DNA of 64,000 bases from JAVBNH01 sp031551635. GTDB taxonomy: Bacteria; Bacillota; Clostridia; Oscillospirales; Acutalibacteraceae. The notes beneath the pieces were generated by a model that saw only the letters and a list, made by a program, of their open reading frames with translations, was not told the DNA's origin and did not search any database. The translations under genes were made by a program, and so were the position numbers. The stretch's first letter is position 1. The number at the start of each line of letters is the position of its first letter. This document shows, piece by piece, positions 40,417 to 49,413 of this stretch. The DNA lies in NCBI GenBank assembly GCA_031551635.1, contig JAVBNH010000032.1, positions 1 to 64,000 of the forward strand, written 5' to 3'.

Positions 40417-41091
40417 TTAAAACTTATATTCCATATATATAAGCGCCTGTTTAGCCGCTTCCTGCTCTGCTCTTTTTTTGCTGCTTCCGCTGCCTGTGCT
40501 TATTATTTTGCCGTTCAGCTTAACGGCAAACTCAAAGATTTTGTCGTGGTCGGGACCTGAGGAGCTAAGCAGGATATACTCAAAGCTCCCGCCCGGATTC
40601 TGCTGAATAACCTCTTGGAGTATGGTTTTGTAATCATAAATCTGCTCTGTCTTCCCGAGATCAGATTTCAAAAACGGCAGCACAAACTTCTTTGCCGACA
40701 TAAAACCGGAATCAAGATAAATAGCCGCAATAACCGCCTCAAATGCATCCGCGAGAATCGAAGCGCGCCTTGCGCCGTTTGTGTTGATTTCACCCTTACC
40801 AAGCTGCAAATAGCTCCCGAGGTCAATACTCTGCGCGTACTTAACCAGCGTTTTTTCACAAACCGCGGTCGACTTGAGACGTGTCAGCTCCCCCTCAGGG
40901 CAGGTTTTATTCGAAGAGAAAAAATACTCAGCCGCAATCATTCCGAGAATAGAATCCCCGAGAAACTCATATCTCTCATTACTCTTTAGCCCCGGACGCT
41001 CATTCGCAAAGGAGGAATGCAGCAAAGCCTGCTCGAGCAAAGCGGGATTCTTGAACTTATATCCTATTTTTTCTTCAAAACCACTATTCAT
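40417..41091 (-). CDS. rnc: Ribonuclease III
   Basis: The 224-residue endonuclease matures rRNA and other double-stranded RNA. It has the signature NERYEFLGDSILGM and the second acidic site ADAFEAVIAAIYLDSG, then a C-terminal dsRBD ending SSKKRAEQEAAKQALIYM. The ATG at 41091 follows GGTGAAAG and overlaps the plsX stop region. Firmicutes usually carry acpP between plsX and rnc; it is absent here. Confidence 0.95.
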   Translation of the reverse strand: MNSGFEEKIGYKFKNPALLEQALLHSSFANERPGLKSNERYEFLGDSILGMIAAEYFFSSNKTCPEGELTRLKSTAVCEKTLVKYAQSIDLGSYLQLGKGEINTNGARRASILADAFEAVIAAIYLDSGFMSAKKFVLPFLKSDLGKTEQIYDYKTILQEVIQQNPGGSFEYILLSSSGPDHDKIFEFAVKLNGKIISTGSGSSKKRAEQEAAKQALIYMEYKF

Positions 41092-42100
41092 CACTTTCAC
41101 CGGGGACATATATTTCCGCACCGAAATTTTTCGTCATTTCTTCAATTACATTCGCGCTCACAAAACTCACCGCCTGCTTCACCGCGTTTTTTATTGCCTT
41201 AGCGTCACTCGAGCCGTGAGCCTTGATAACAGGCTTCGCAAGCCCCAAAAGCGGCGCGCCTCCGTATTCGCTCGCGTCCAGCTTTTTCTTTAAATCGGTC
41301 AGCCCTGATTTGACTATCAGCGCGGCAAGCATAGTTATTTTGCTCTTTTTAAAAATTGATTTTATGTTTTGCATCAATGCTCCCGCGACACCTTCATACA
41401 TTTTCAGAATAATATTTCCCGTGAAGCCGTCGGCGACAACCACATCGCAAAAGCCGTAGGGTATGTCGCGGACCTCAGCGTTACCGATAAAATTCAGCTT
41501 ACTGTGCTCGAGAATATCATAGGTTTCCGTCTGCAGCTTCGTGCCTTTATACCTCTCCGTGCCTATATTCGCGAGAGCGACAGTGGGATTATTTACGCCC
41601 ATTATTCTGCTCATATAAATACTGCCCATAACCGCGAACTGCTCGAGCTGGCGAGGCGCGCAGTCGATATTCGCGCCTGAATCGAGAATCATAACCGGGT
41701 TTTCATTTGTCGGCATAACCGTTGCGATAGCCGCGCGTTTTATGCCTTTAATATTCTTGATAATAAGATTTCCGCCAATAACAAGCCCGCCTGTGCTGCC
41801 CGCGGACACAAAAGCGTCACCGCGCCCCTCATTGAGCAGCTTAAACCCAAGAGCCATCGAGCAATCCTTTTTTTCTTTCATAAGCATCAGAGGATTATCC
41901 TCCATACTCAGAACTGAAGCAGTGTGGGCAATTTCTATGCCGTTGAGCGATATTTCGTTCTCTGCGGCAATATTTCTGATTTTTTCTTCATCGCCGCAGA
42001 GGATAATATCAATATTCAGCTCGTTAACCGCGTCTGCAGCGCCTTTTATAATTTCCAACGGAGCATTATCACCGCCGAAAGCGTCAACTATAATCTTCAT
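41084..42100 (-). CDS. plsX: Phosphate acyltransferase PlsX
   Basis: The 338-residue enzyme makes acyl-phosphate from acyl-ACP for phospholipid synthesis. It has MKIIVDAFGGDNAPLEIIKG, DAFVSAGSTGGLVIGG, LDSGANIDCAPRQLEQFA and VVADGFTGNIILKMYEG. It lies between trmFO and rnc, with a four-base gap and an eight-base overlap. Confidence 0.96.
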   Translation of the reverse strand: MKIIVDAFGGDNAPLEIIKGAADAVNELNIDIILCGDEEKIRNIAAENEISLNGIEIAHTASVLSMEDNPLMLMKEKKDCSMALGFKLLNEGRGDAFVSAGSTGGLVIGGNLIIKNIKGIKRAAIATVMPTNENPVMILDSGANIDCAPRQLEQFAVMGSIYMSRIMGVNNPTVALANIGTERYKGTKLQTETYDILEHSKLNFIGNAEVRDIPYGFCDVVVADGFTGNIILKMYEGVAGALMQNIKSIFKKSKITMLAALIVKSGLTDLKKKLDASEYGGAPLLGLAKPVIKAHGSSDAKAIKNAVKQAVSFVSANVIEEMTKNFGAEIYVPGESDE

Positions 42101-42104
42101 AATA

Positions 42105-43415
42105 TTATACCTTCATTTCCTGTGAATTGAAATATTCAAGGCTTCTCTGCGCGAGAGCCGTATAACGTTCCTTTTTGTCCCTTATTTGCCTATCAAGCGG
42201 CGGTAACAGCCCGAAAGCCGCGCCCATCGGCTGAAAATTCGTTTTATTATCGGTGCTTATGTATTCACACAGCGCGCCTGTCATTGTGAAGTGAGGGAGG
42301 GTGAATTCACTCTCGCTCTTCAGCAGCCGCGCGGCGTTTATTCCCGCGATAATTCCGGAAGCCGCCGACTCCATATACCCCTCAACGCCGCTTATCTGCC
42401 CGGCGAAAAAAACATTAGGATTATTCCGTAACGAAAAATTCCTGTTAAGCAACTTCGGCGAATTAATAAAAGTATTCCTATGCATCACACCGAAGCGCTC
42501 AAATTCAGCATTACAAAGCGCGGGAATGAGCGAAAAAACTCTTTTTTGCTCCGAAAACTTCAGATTTGTCTGAAAACCAACGAGGTTGTACATGCTTCCC
42601 TGCGCGTTTTCCCTGCGCAGCTGAAGAACAGCCCAAGGACGATGTCCGGTATTCGGATTCACAAGCCCGACAGGCTTCATCGGACCGTATCTGACTGCGT
42701 CCGCTCCTCTTTTCGCGAGCACCTCAATAGGCATACAACCCTCATAAAAATCCTTTTTTGCGTCAAATTCATGCAGCGGCGCAAGCTCGGCGTTAATGAG
42801 CTCATGATGAAAAAGCTCATACTCCTGCTTGTCCATAGGGCAATTTATATAGTCGTCCTCGCCGCCTCTGTCGTAGCGCGACTGTGTAAAGGCGCGGCTC
42901 ATATCAATGCTCTGAGCATGAATTATCGGAGCAGCCGCGTCAAAAAAGCTCAGCATGCCGCCGCACAAGCGGGAAATATCTTCAGCGAGCAACTGCGAAA
43001 CAAGGGGACCCGCTGCAATTATAACGGCGTCGGCTTCAGGAACTTGCGTTATTTCCTGCCTGATAACCTCTATATTTTCTTCTGCCGCAACCTTTTCACT
43101 GACAAGCCTTGAAAACAAAACCCTGTCGACAGCCAACGCGCCGCCTGCGGGAACACGCGACAAATAAGCGCATTCGACGCACACACTCCCCAGCTTCGCC
43201 ATCTCAGCTTTCAAAAGACCGCTGGCAGATTCAATTCGCTCCGCTTTCAGCGAATTTGAGCAAACTAGCTCCGCGAGATATTCACTACTGTGAGCCGGTG
43301 AAAATTTCACCGGCTTCATTTCATACAGCTTAACTTTTATTCCCCGGCGAGCTAGGGCTATCGCCGCCTCAACGCCCGCGAGCCCTCCGCCTATAACAAT
43401 CGCGGTCTTATTCAT
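42105..43415 (-). CDS. trmFO: Methylenetetrahydrofolate-tRNA-(uracil-5-)-methyltransferase TrmFO
   Basis: The 436-residue flavoprotein methylates U54 of tRNA using methylene-tetrahydrofolate and FADH2. It begins MNKTAIVIGGGLAGVEAAIA (FAD-binding GxGxxG), with KFSPAHSSEYLAELVCSNSL, RVPAGGALAVDR and NFQPMGAAFGLLPPL. The ATG at 43415 follows GGAGAA and overlaps the topA stop by eight bases; an earlier in-frame start adds eight unlikely residues. It shares the operon with three folate-synthesis genes. Confidence 0.96.
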   Translation of the reverse strand: MNKTAIVIGGGLAGVEAAIALARRGIKVKLYEMKPVKFSPAHSSEYLAELVCSNSLKAERIESASGLLKAEMAKLGSVCVECAYLSRVPAGGALAVDRVLFSRLVSEKVAAEENIEVIRQEITQVPEADAVIIAAGPLVSQLLAEDISRLCGGMLSFFDAAAPIIHAQSIDMSRAFTQSRYDRGGEDDYINCPMDKQEYELFHHELINAELAPLHEFDAKKDFYEGCMPIEVLAKRGADAVRYGPMKPVGLVNPNTGHRPWAVLQLRRENAQGSMYNLVGFQTNLKFSEQKRVFSLIPALCNAEFERFGVMHRNTFINSPKLLNRNFSLRNNPNVFFAGQISGVEGYMESAASGIIAGINAARLLKSESEFTLPHFTMTGALCEYISTDNKTNFQPMGAAFGLLPPLDRQIRDKKERYTALAQRSLEYFNSQEMKV

Positions 43416-45561
43416 CAGTTTCTCCGGCGGCTTCCTCACTGTTTTCAGCCTTTTTTGACGCGCGTTTGACCTTTATTTCATAACCGCAGCCTTCACCAAG
43501 ACACTTCACGACACCGCCGCGTCCTTTAAAGAGGGATTTTCCGCACTGCGGGCAATTATCGTTAAGGGGCTGATCCCATGTCATAAAGTTGCATTCGGGA
43601 TAACCGGCACAACCAAAGAAGCCGTGACCCTTTTTGGATTTTTTACCAATTACCTCTTTTCCGCAAAGGGGACAGACAGCATTCGTTTTTTCAACATAAG
43701 CCTGGGTATTCTTACATTCCGGGTAGCCGGGACAGGCTAAAAATTTGCCGTATCTGCCGACTTTTATAACCATATTTTTACCGCATTTTTCACAGACAAT
43801 ATCGGTCTGATCCTCGTCAAGCTTTATTTTAATGCCATTCATAGCCTCTTTTGCCTTTTTAAGCGTGGCATCAAACTCATCATAAAAATCATGCAGCATC
43901 GAAACATAATTGACGCTGCCTCCCTCGACCTCGTCAAGGCTTGTTTCCATCGCAGCGGTAAATTTCGTATTAACAATTTTCGGGAAGCGTTCTTTGAGAA
44001 GATTTGTTGTCACGCAGCCTAGCTCAGTCGGCTTCAGCGCTTTCTGCTCCCTCGTTACATAGCCCCTGTCAATTATTGTAGAGATAATCGACGCGTAGGT
44101 GCTCGGGCGTCCGACTCCGGTCTCCTCAAGAGTCTTAATCAGCGAAGCTTCTGTAAAACGCGGGGGCGGCTGGGTGAAATGCTGGTCACCTAGCAAATCC
44201 TTAAGCTTCAACTCGTCATCTTTATTCATCGCGGGAAGATTTTCCGCGTCGTCATCCTCACTGAGGGAATCATAAAGAACTGTAAAGCCGTCAAACTTTA
44301 CAGAATAACCGCTTGAGGTAAAATGAACGAATTTTTCGCCCGCGCCGGCTCTATCAGCGTCGCCGACGGCATGTATATCAACCTTAACGGTATTTTGAAT
44401 GCAGTTCGCCATCAGGCTTGCGATAAATCTTTTCCAAACCAGGCTGTAGAGCTTAAACTGGTCAGGAGTCAGAGAAGCCTTAGCCATCTCAGGAGTCAGC
44501 GACGGTATGGAAGGGCGAATCGCCTCATGACCGTCCTGAGCGCTGGCTTTTGTCTTGAATATCCTCGGCTTTTCAGGCAGATAATTCGCACCATAGGTTT
44601 CAAGAATATATTTGTTGCCCTCCTCGCGCGACTCGTCGGAAATACGCAGGGAGTCGGTTCTCATATAGGTTATGAGACCAGTCGTGCCGAAGCCCTCGAC
44701 TTCAACACCTTCATATAATTCCTGCGCTATTTTCATCGTCTTTTTCGAGGTCATTCCCAGCTTGTGCGAGGCTTCCTGCTGAAGCGTGGAGGTTATAAAG
44801 GGGGGTACAGGTTGCTTTTTTCTGCTGCCGTATTTTATATCAGCAACATTATACACGGCATTCTCAAGCCGCGAGAGAAAAACATCTGTTTCTTCCTTTG
44901 TTTTCAGCTCAATTTTACCCGTTTCATCGCCGACAAAGGAAGCCTTGAACACCTTTCGCGAGGAAGGAGCGGTAAATTTCGCGGCAATCAGCCAAAATTC
45001 TTCCGGTGTGAAGGCGATAATCTCGTCCTCGCGGTCGACGATTATTCTCACCGCAACGCTCTGTACACGTCCTGCGGAAAGTCCGCGGCGGATTTTCTGC
45101 GAAATAAAAGGACTCAGACGGTAACCGACAAGCCTGTCAAGAATTCTGCGCGCCTGCTGTGCATTAACAAGGTCGAGGTCAATTTTTGAGGGGTTGCTGA
45201 TACCGTTTTTTACGCTGGTTTTATTGATTTCGTTAAACTTTACCCTGTTGCAGTGTTTTACATCCAGCTCGAGCAAATTCGCGAGATGCCATGAAATAGC
45301 CTCGCCTTCCCTGTCAGGGTCGGTTGCAAGATAAATTTCATCGCATTTCGCGGCGATTTCGCTGAGCTCCTTAATCAGTTTTTCTTTACCCTTTATTACA
45401 GTGTATTTCGGGGCGAAATTATTGTTTACGTCAACTGAGAGCTTTTCCGGAATCAAATCCCTGACATGCCCCATGGACGCTTTTACTTCAAAATTCTTCC
45501 CGAGGTATTTTTTTATCGTCTTAGCTTTCGCCGGAGACTCAACAATAACAAGCTTTGACAT
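43408..45561 (-). CDS. topA: DNA topoisomerase I
   Basis: The 717-residue type IA enzyme relaxes negative supercoils. It begins MSKLVIVESPAKAKTIKKYL (Toprim), with ATDPDREGEAISWHLA and the catalytic tyrosine in TGLITYMRTDSLR near residue 298. Three C-terminal zinc ribbons follow (CEKCGKNM, CPLCGKEV, CPQCGKSL). It lies between dprA and trmFO. Confidence 0.97.
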   Translation of the reverse strand: MSKLVIVESPAKAKTIKKYLGKNFEVKASMGHVRDLIPEKLSVDVNNNFAPKYTVIKGKEKLIKELSEIAAKCDEIYLATDPDREGEAISWHLANLLELDVKHCNRVKFNEINKTSVKNGISNPSKIDLDLVNAQQARRILDRLVGYRLSPFISQKIRRGLSAGRVQSVAVRIIVDREDEIIAFTPEEFWLIAAKFTAPSSRKVFKASFVGDETGKIELKTKEETDVFLSRLENAVYNVADIKYGSRKKQPVPPFITSTLQQEASHKLGMTSKKTMKIAQELYEGVEVEGFGTTGLITYMRTDSLRISDESREEGNKYILETYGANYLPEKPRIFKTKASAQDGHEAIRPSIPSLTPEMAKASLTPDQFKLYSLVWKRFIASLMANCIQNTVKVDIHAVGDADRAGAGEKFVHFTSSGYSVKFDGFTVLYDSLSEDDDAENLPAMNKDDELKLKDLLGDQHFTQPPPRFTEASLIKTLEETGVGRPSTYASIISTIIDRGYVTREQKALKPTELGCVTTNLLKERFPKIVNTKFTAAMETSLDEVEGGSVNYVSMLHDFYDEFDATLKKAKEAMNGIKIKLDEDQTDIVCEKCGKNMVIKVGRYGKFLACPGYPECKNTQAYVEKTNAVCPLCGKEVIGKKSKKGHGFFGCAGYPECNFMTWDQPLNDNCPQCGKSLFKGRGGVVKCLGEGCGYEIKVKRASKKAENSEEAAGETDE

Positions 45562-45625
45562 ATCTATAAACCGTACCTTTACTATTATCTGTTATCATTA
45601 TTTATATCATTACAGCCACAAAAAC

Positions 45626-46879
45626 CTAATCTGAATAAACAGCGCAAAAGCGGCTGCCCTCATGCTGCTGGGCCAGTCCGAGCATTTCAAGCTCAGTCAG
45701 AGCTGAGAGCACCTCAAAAATCTTTAGTGAGCATTCATCGGCGATTTCGTCGGCTAGCCTCATTTTCCCATTCAGGCAATGATACACCTTTTCAACACTT
45801 TCGTCAACCTTATTTTCCAGAGGTTTTTTCCTGTCAGCGTTCCCGGGGGTGTTTATGCTCTTAAAATTTCCTGTTTCCTCATTTTTATTTACAGCTTTCA
45901 CAATCTTTTTTTTGCCGTTGTTATCGGCATTAAGCTCGCCCCTGTTATAATTACCGTTATAAACAGGTTTAGACGGCGCGGACTTTGATTTTTCAACAAA
46001 ACCGCTTAGCTCAGGAAAAAGATAGGTGTAATTATCAAGGACATCAGCGGCGCTCAGAACGGTTTTTGCACCATCCTGAATGAGCTTGTTCGCGCCCGAA
46101 AAATTCGAATTTATAATGTCGCCCGGAACCGCGAAAACATCCCTGCCCTGCGCGGCGGCGTATTTCGCAGTAATCAGCGAGCCGCTGCGCGCGCCCGCCT
46201 CAACAACCACAGTGCCGAAGCTGATGCCAGAAATAAGCCTGTTGCGAATAGGAAATGTGGATTTTGACGCCGGTTGATTCGGAAGAAATTCACTGACAAC
46301 TGCGCCGCATTTCGAGATTTCCCTTCGCAAATACTCGTTTTCACCGAGATAATTTGTCCCGAGCCCGCAGCCGAGAAAAGCAATCGTTTTCCCTCCCGCC
46401 TCAATTGCGCCGAGGTGAGAGCTGGTGTCAATTCCAAGAGCACCGCCGCTGACTATTACCGCGCCGCTTTTCGCAATATCATACGCGAGCTTTTTGGAAA
46501 CTTCAAGACCGTAGCGTGAGGCCTGCCGCGTTCCTACAAAGGAAATCATAAGCTGCTCACGCAAAACAGTCGGGTCGCCCCAGACATAGAGCACAAGCGG
46601 ATACGAGGGTATCTCCCGGAGCTTTTCGGGATAGTATTTAGATTCCGGTGTTATAATATGCCAGTTTTTCTTTTCGCACTGTTCAATAATATCGTAAGAC
46701 TGCGAGGGCGAAAAAGAGATCATTTTGTCCGCCATATCATATGTGACAAGCCCTGAGAGTATCCATTCCTTGCGTCCGGCTTCATAAACCTTTTCCGGAG
46801 AGCCGAAAAAAGAGAGAAGGTCATCGGCTCTGGCGGCGGCGCCGAGCGTCCTCTGAAGCCATATCCAATACTCCTTCAT
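45626..46879 (-). CDS. dprA: DNA-processing protein DprA with C-terminal winged helix
   Basis: The 417-residue protein loads RecA on incoming single-stranded DNA in transformation. It has the Rossmann-like core with SFVGTRQASRYGLEVSKKLA, VSGGALGIDTSSHLGA, IAFLGCGLGTNYLGEN and EFLPNQPASKSTFPIRNRLI. A low-complexity linker and a winged-helix domain (DEIADECSLKIFEVLSALTE) end the protein. No other competence genes are near. Confidence 0.95.
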   Translation of the reverse strand: MKEYWIWLQRTLGAAARADDLLSFFGSPEKVYEAGRKEWILSGLVTYDMADKMISFSPSQSYDIIEQCEKKNWHIITPESKYYPEKLREIPSYPLVLYVWGDPTVLREQLMISFVGTRQASRYGLEVSKKLAYDIAKSGAVIVSGGALGIDTSSHLGAIEAGGKTIAFLGCGLGTNYLGENEYLRREISKCGAVVSEFLPNQPASKSTFPIRNRLISGISFGTVVVEAGARSGSLITAKYAAAQGRDVFAVPGDIINSNFSGANKLIQDGAKTVLSAADVLDNYTYLFPELSGFVEKSKSAPSKPVYNGNYNRGELNADNNGKKKIVKAVNKNEETGNFKSINTPGNADRKKPLENKVDESVEKVYHCLNGKMRLADEIADECSLKIFEVLSALTELEMLGLAQQHEGSRFCAVYSD

Positions 46880-47014
46880 CCTTTACCCCCCCCCAAAAAA
46901 TTCCTGATTTCTACATAAGCGTTGATTAATTAAAATTACTCATTTTTGTATACTCATTGCTTTTATAAAGCTTTATATATCAAGCTTTGTAAACGAAAAA
47001 TTTTGGCTCTGTCT

Positions 47015-47041
47015 GTGAACGATGGTTAAATCATTGTTCAC
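47015..47041. promoter_or_regulatory. Palindromic site between dprA and an rRNA methyltransferase gene
   Basis: GTGAACGATG and CATTGTTCAC are inverted repeats with one mismatch (C against T), spaced by GTTAAAT. There is no T run, so it looks more like a protein-binding operator or mRNA-end hairpin than a terminator. Confidence 0.45.
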
Positions 47042-47059
47042 TTAAGACCCGCATGCTGT

Positions 47060-47848
47060 TTACTGTTTAAGCATTTCCCACATCACTATAGCCGCGGCAC
47101 CGGCAGCGTTCAGGGATTCGGCGTTGCCGCGCATCGGTATTGTAATTCTCTCGCCGCACATAGCGATAAGCTCTTCGCTCAGCCCCGCGCCTTCATTGCC
47201 GATAAAACAGATTGCCCCATGGGAAAAATCAGCCGCCGTGATACTCAGCGCTTTCCTGTCCGGCACGCAGGCGTAGCTATTTATTCCAAATGCTCTCGCC
47301 TCATTTAACAAGGACAAAAAATCATCTGTCTCGATAAGATTAACCCTGAAGGAAGCGCCCATTGCCGCGCGCTGAACCTTGGGGTTATATAAGTCGCAAC
47401 CGCCGCTTACTATCACCGCGTCTACCGCGAGAGCCTCAGCTGTTCTGAGTATCGCACCCAGATTTTGCGGCGACTGAATGTTTTCAAGAGCAAGATAATA
47501 CCCGCTATTTTTTATTTTAACAGCATTTTTATTTTTGTCAAGCATTTCGCAAAGGCAGAATACCCCCTGTGAATTAACGGTATCGCTGATTTTGTCGGCA
47601 ATTTCTTCTGTTATTTCGAAAATTTTCGCTCCGCTGCTTTCGCTGAAGGCAAGCTCCTCATGATATTTTTCCATTGCTTTTTTTGTGAAAAAAATTTCAT
47701 TTATCTTTATACCGCTGACAAAAGCATCGCATGAAAGTCTTACCCCCTCTACGACAAACAGACCCTTTTCACGCCTGAAGGAGGAAGAAGAAAGCAACTT
47801 AGAGAGCATTTTAATTTTTTCGTTGTTCCTGCCGGAAATCAATTCCAT
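47060..47848 (-). CDS. TrmH/SpoU-family RNA 2'-O-methyltransferase
   Basis: The 262-residue protein has an N-terminal RNA-binding region (ISGRNNEKIKMLSKLLSSSS) and the SPOUT knot: YLALENIQSPQNLGAILRTA, AICFIGNEGAGLSEELI and IPMRGNAESLNAAGAAAIVM. Members methylate ribose in rRNA or tRNA using S-adenosylmethionine. Exact target not determined. It lies just downstream of the infC-rpmI-rplT operon, after a terminator. Confidence 0.9.
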   Translation of the reverse strand: MELISGRNNEKIKMLSKLLSSSSFRREKGLFVVEGVRLSCDAFVSGIKINEIFFTKKAMEKYHEELAFSESSGAKIFEITEEIADKISDTVNSQGVFCLCEMLDKNKNAVKIKNSGYYLALENIQSPQNLGAILRTAEALAVDAVIVSGGCDLYNPKVQRAAMGASFRVNLIETDDFLSLLNEARAFGINSYACVPDRKALSITAADFSHGAICFIGNEGAGLSEELIAMCGERITIPMRGNAESLNAAGAAAIVMWEMLKQ

Positions 47849-47896
47849 ATAACACCTTAATACGTTATAGATATATATTTAGCGAAATAATCCTAA

Positions 47897-47926
47897 ATAA
47901 AAAAACAGGGAACACTGAAGTGTCCC
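47897..47926 (-). terminator. Terminator of the infC-rpmI-rplT operon
   Basis: On the minus strand GGGGACAC pairs with GTGTTCCC around TTCA, followed by TGTTTTTTT. It lies ten bases past the rplT stop. Confidence 0.85.
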
Positions 47927-47935
47927 CACGTTGTT

Positions 47936-48289
47936 TTATAATGCAGCCTTGGCTTTTTCAACAAGCGCTGTAAAAGCCGCGGGGTCTGCTATAGCGATTT
48001 CGGATAACATTTTGCGGTTAAGCGAAATTTCAGCCTTCTTCAAGCCGTTCATAAATGTGGAATAATTCATTCCGTTGAGCTTGCAAGCAGCGGAAATTCT
48101 TGTTATCCAAAGGCGGCGGAAGTCGCGCTTTTTAAGCTTTCTGCCGATATAGGCATAGTTTCCGGACTTCATAACAGCCTGCTTCGCTGTCTTGAAGAGT
48201 GTGCTCTTTGAGCCGTAATATCCTTTAGCAAGTCTTAAAACTTTATTTCTTCTTTTGCGGGTCATTATCGCACCCTTAATTCGTGCCAT
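47936..48289 (-). CDS. rplT: 50S ribosomal protein L20
   Basis: The 117-residue 50S assembly protein has [55 protein letters not shown] and [15 protein letters not shown]. In Firmicutes it also represses its own operon by binding the infC leader. It follows rpmI after 28 bases. Confidence 0.97.
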   Translation of the reverse strand: MARIKGAIMTRKRRNKVLRLAKGYYGSKSTLFKTAKQAVMKSGNYAYIGRKLKKRDFRRLWITRISAACKLNGMNYSTFMNGLKKAEISLNRKMLSEIAIADPAAFTALVEKAKAAL

Positions 48290-48317
48290 GCTAAATTCCT
48301 CCTTTTAAATTCATCCT

Positions 48318-48515
48318 TTATTTGTAAGGGATAAGACGTTTAATCTGTTTCTCGTTTGTGACGTCGCAGGTTCTGACCTTACGCAGATTTCTTTTACGCT
48401 TAATGTTCTTTTTAGTAAGGATGTGAGACTTATTCGCATGAGCACGCATCGGCTTACCGTTTTTTGAAAGCTTAAAACGCTTCTTTGCTCCGGTATGTGT
48501 TTTAATTTTGGGCAT
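48318..48515 (-). CDS. rpmI: 50S ribosomal protein L35
   Basis: The 65-residue basic protein begins [20 protein letters not shown] and contains [20 protein letters not shown]. The ATG at 48515 follows GAAAGGAAGG; a further-upstream start at 48533 would add six residues not in the family. Confidence 0.96.
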   Translation of the reverse strand: MPKIKTHTGAKKRFKLSKNGKPMRAHANKSHILTKKNIKRKRNLRKVRTCDVTNEKQIKRLIPYK

Positions 48516-48587
48516 ATTTATCCTTCCTTTCACGTTTTAAATATATTATATTTTATATATAATCATATTAAATGCACAGAAAAATAC

Positions 48588-48613
48588 AAGGCTAAGCATT
48601 TCTGCAAAGCCTT
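48588..48613 (-). terminator. Hairpin with T run between infC and rpmI
   Basis: On the minus strand CAAGGCTTTGCA and TGCTTAGCCTTG pair (two mismatches), followed by TATTTTT. It may reduce transcription into rpmI-rplT. Confidence 0.55.
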
Positions 48614-48630
48614 GCAGAGAGCTCTGATTT

Positions 48631-49152
48631 TTATTTATTCGTCTTTGCGGTGAGGAACATCAGCATAATCCGGCTCTCGAGCTTGGGAGGATGCTCAATG
48701 GAGCTTAAATCCTGACAATACTCGGCAAACTTTTCCATTATTTCGACACCACGCGCGGGATAAGCCATCTCTCTGCCTCTCATGCGTATTGAAACCTTTA
48801 CCTTATTTCCGGCGGCAAGGAACTTGCGCGCATGCCCGACCTTTGTCTCAAGGTCATGGGTGTCAATGTTAAGAGAGAGCTTAATTTCTTTTGTATCAAC
48901 GACATGTTGATTTTTTCTTGCGTCTTTTTCGCGCTTCGACTGCTCAAAGCGAAATTTGCCGTAGTCCATAATTTTACAGACCGGCGGCTTTGCCTGAGGC
49001 GCGATTTTTACAAGGTCAAGGTTTTTTTCCTCAGCCATTCTCATAGCTTGCACAGTCGGCATAATGCCCAGCTGCTCGCCATCGGGACCGACAACCCTGA
49101 TTTCCTTGTCGCGAATGTCTTCATTGATAAAAGTAGTAGCCTTAGTAGCGAT
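48631..49152 (-). CDS. infC: Translation initiation factor IF-3 with a probable AUC start
   Basis: The factor prevents subunit joining and checks initiator tRNA. Residues read ATKATTFINEDIRDKEIRVV, MRMAEEKNLDLVKIAPQAKP, PVCKIMDYGKFRFEQSKREK and KVSIRMRGREMAYP. The best start is ATC at 49152-49150, seven bases after GGAGGTG, with no ATG, GTG or TTG nearby that matches the family. IF-3 genes in Escherichia coli and Bacillus subtilis start with AUU, which allows IF-3 to repress itself; AUC would work the same way. An attenuator lies directly upstream. Confidence 0.93.
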   Translation of the reverse strand: MATKATTFINEDIRDKEIRVVGPDGEQLGIMPTVQAMRMAEEKNLDLVKIAPQAKPPVCKIMDYGKFRFEQSKREKDARKNQHVVDTKEIKLSLNIDTHDLETKVGHARKFLAAGNKVKVSIRMRGREMAYPARGVEIMEKFAEYCQDLSSIEHPPKLESRIMLMFLTAKTNK

Positions 49153-49301
49153 GCGGCAACACCTCCGAAAAAATAAACAAAAAGCGCGAAACATTTTCCG
49201 CGCTCCCAAATACATAAAACAAGCATAAAGCTGTTTTATCTGTATTAACCCTTCAGCAAAAAACCGAACAGGTGAGAGCGGCAAACCGTCTGCTTTGTTG
49301 T
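49153..49301 (-). promoter_or_regulatory. L20-type leader and attenuator of infC-rpmI-rplT
   Basis: About 150 bases of leader lie between the promoter (49308-49336) and infC. On the minus strand the stem AGCGCG/CGCGCT (49204-49199 and 49188-49183) is followed by TTTTTG, then the infC ribosome binding site. L20-binding leaders in Firmicutes use premature termination in this position. The L20-binding fold itself cannot be confirmed by eye. Confidence 0.65.
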
Positions 49302-49307
49302 TTTTAT

Positions 49308-49336
49308 AGTTTATCATCTTTTTTTTGCTTTGTCAA
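49308..49336 (-). promoter_or_regulatory. infC operon promoter
   Basis: On the minus strand TTGACA (49336-49331), a 17-base spacer and TAAACT (49313-49308). It lies about 150 bases upstream of infC. Confidence 0.7.
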
Positions 49337-49372
49337 GTGTTTTTTTTATTTTTTTCTGATTTAGTAAAAGCA

Positions 49373-49398
49373 GAGCCGCTCCGTTTAAAGAGCGGCTC
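49373..49398 (-). terminator. Terminator after the LCAT-like dockerin gene
   Basis: GAGCCGCTC and GAGCGGCTC form a perfect 9-bp stem with an eight-base loop. On the minus strand it is followed by TGCTTTTAC, a modest T-rich stretch. Confidence 0.65.
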
Positions 49399-49413
49399 CG
49401 GTAAAACTATTTA

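Noticed and set aside
42480..43112. Long plus-strand open frame opposite trmFO
   Set aside because: Fully antisense to a conserved gene and with no ribosome binding site or recognisable motif.
46886..46896. Run of C bases upstream of dprA
   Set aside because: A possible phase-variable tract, but it lies outside the coding region and has no clear promoter context.
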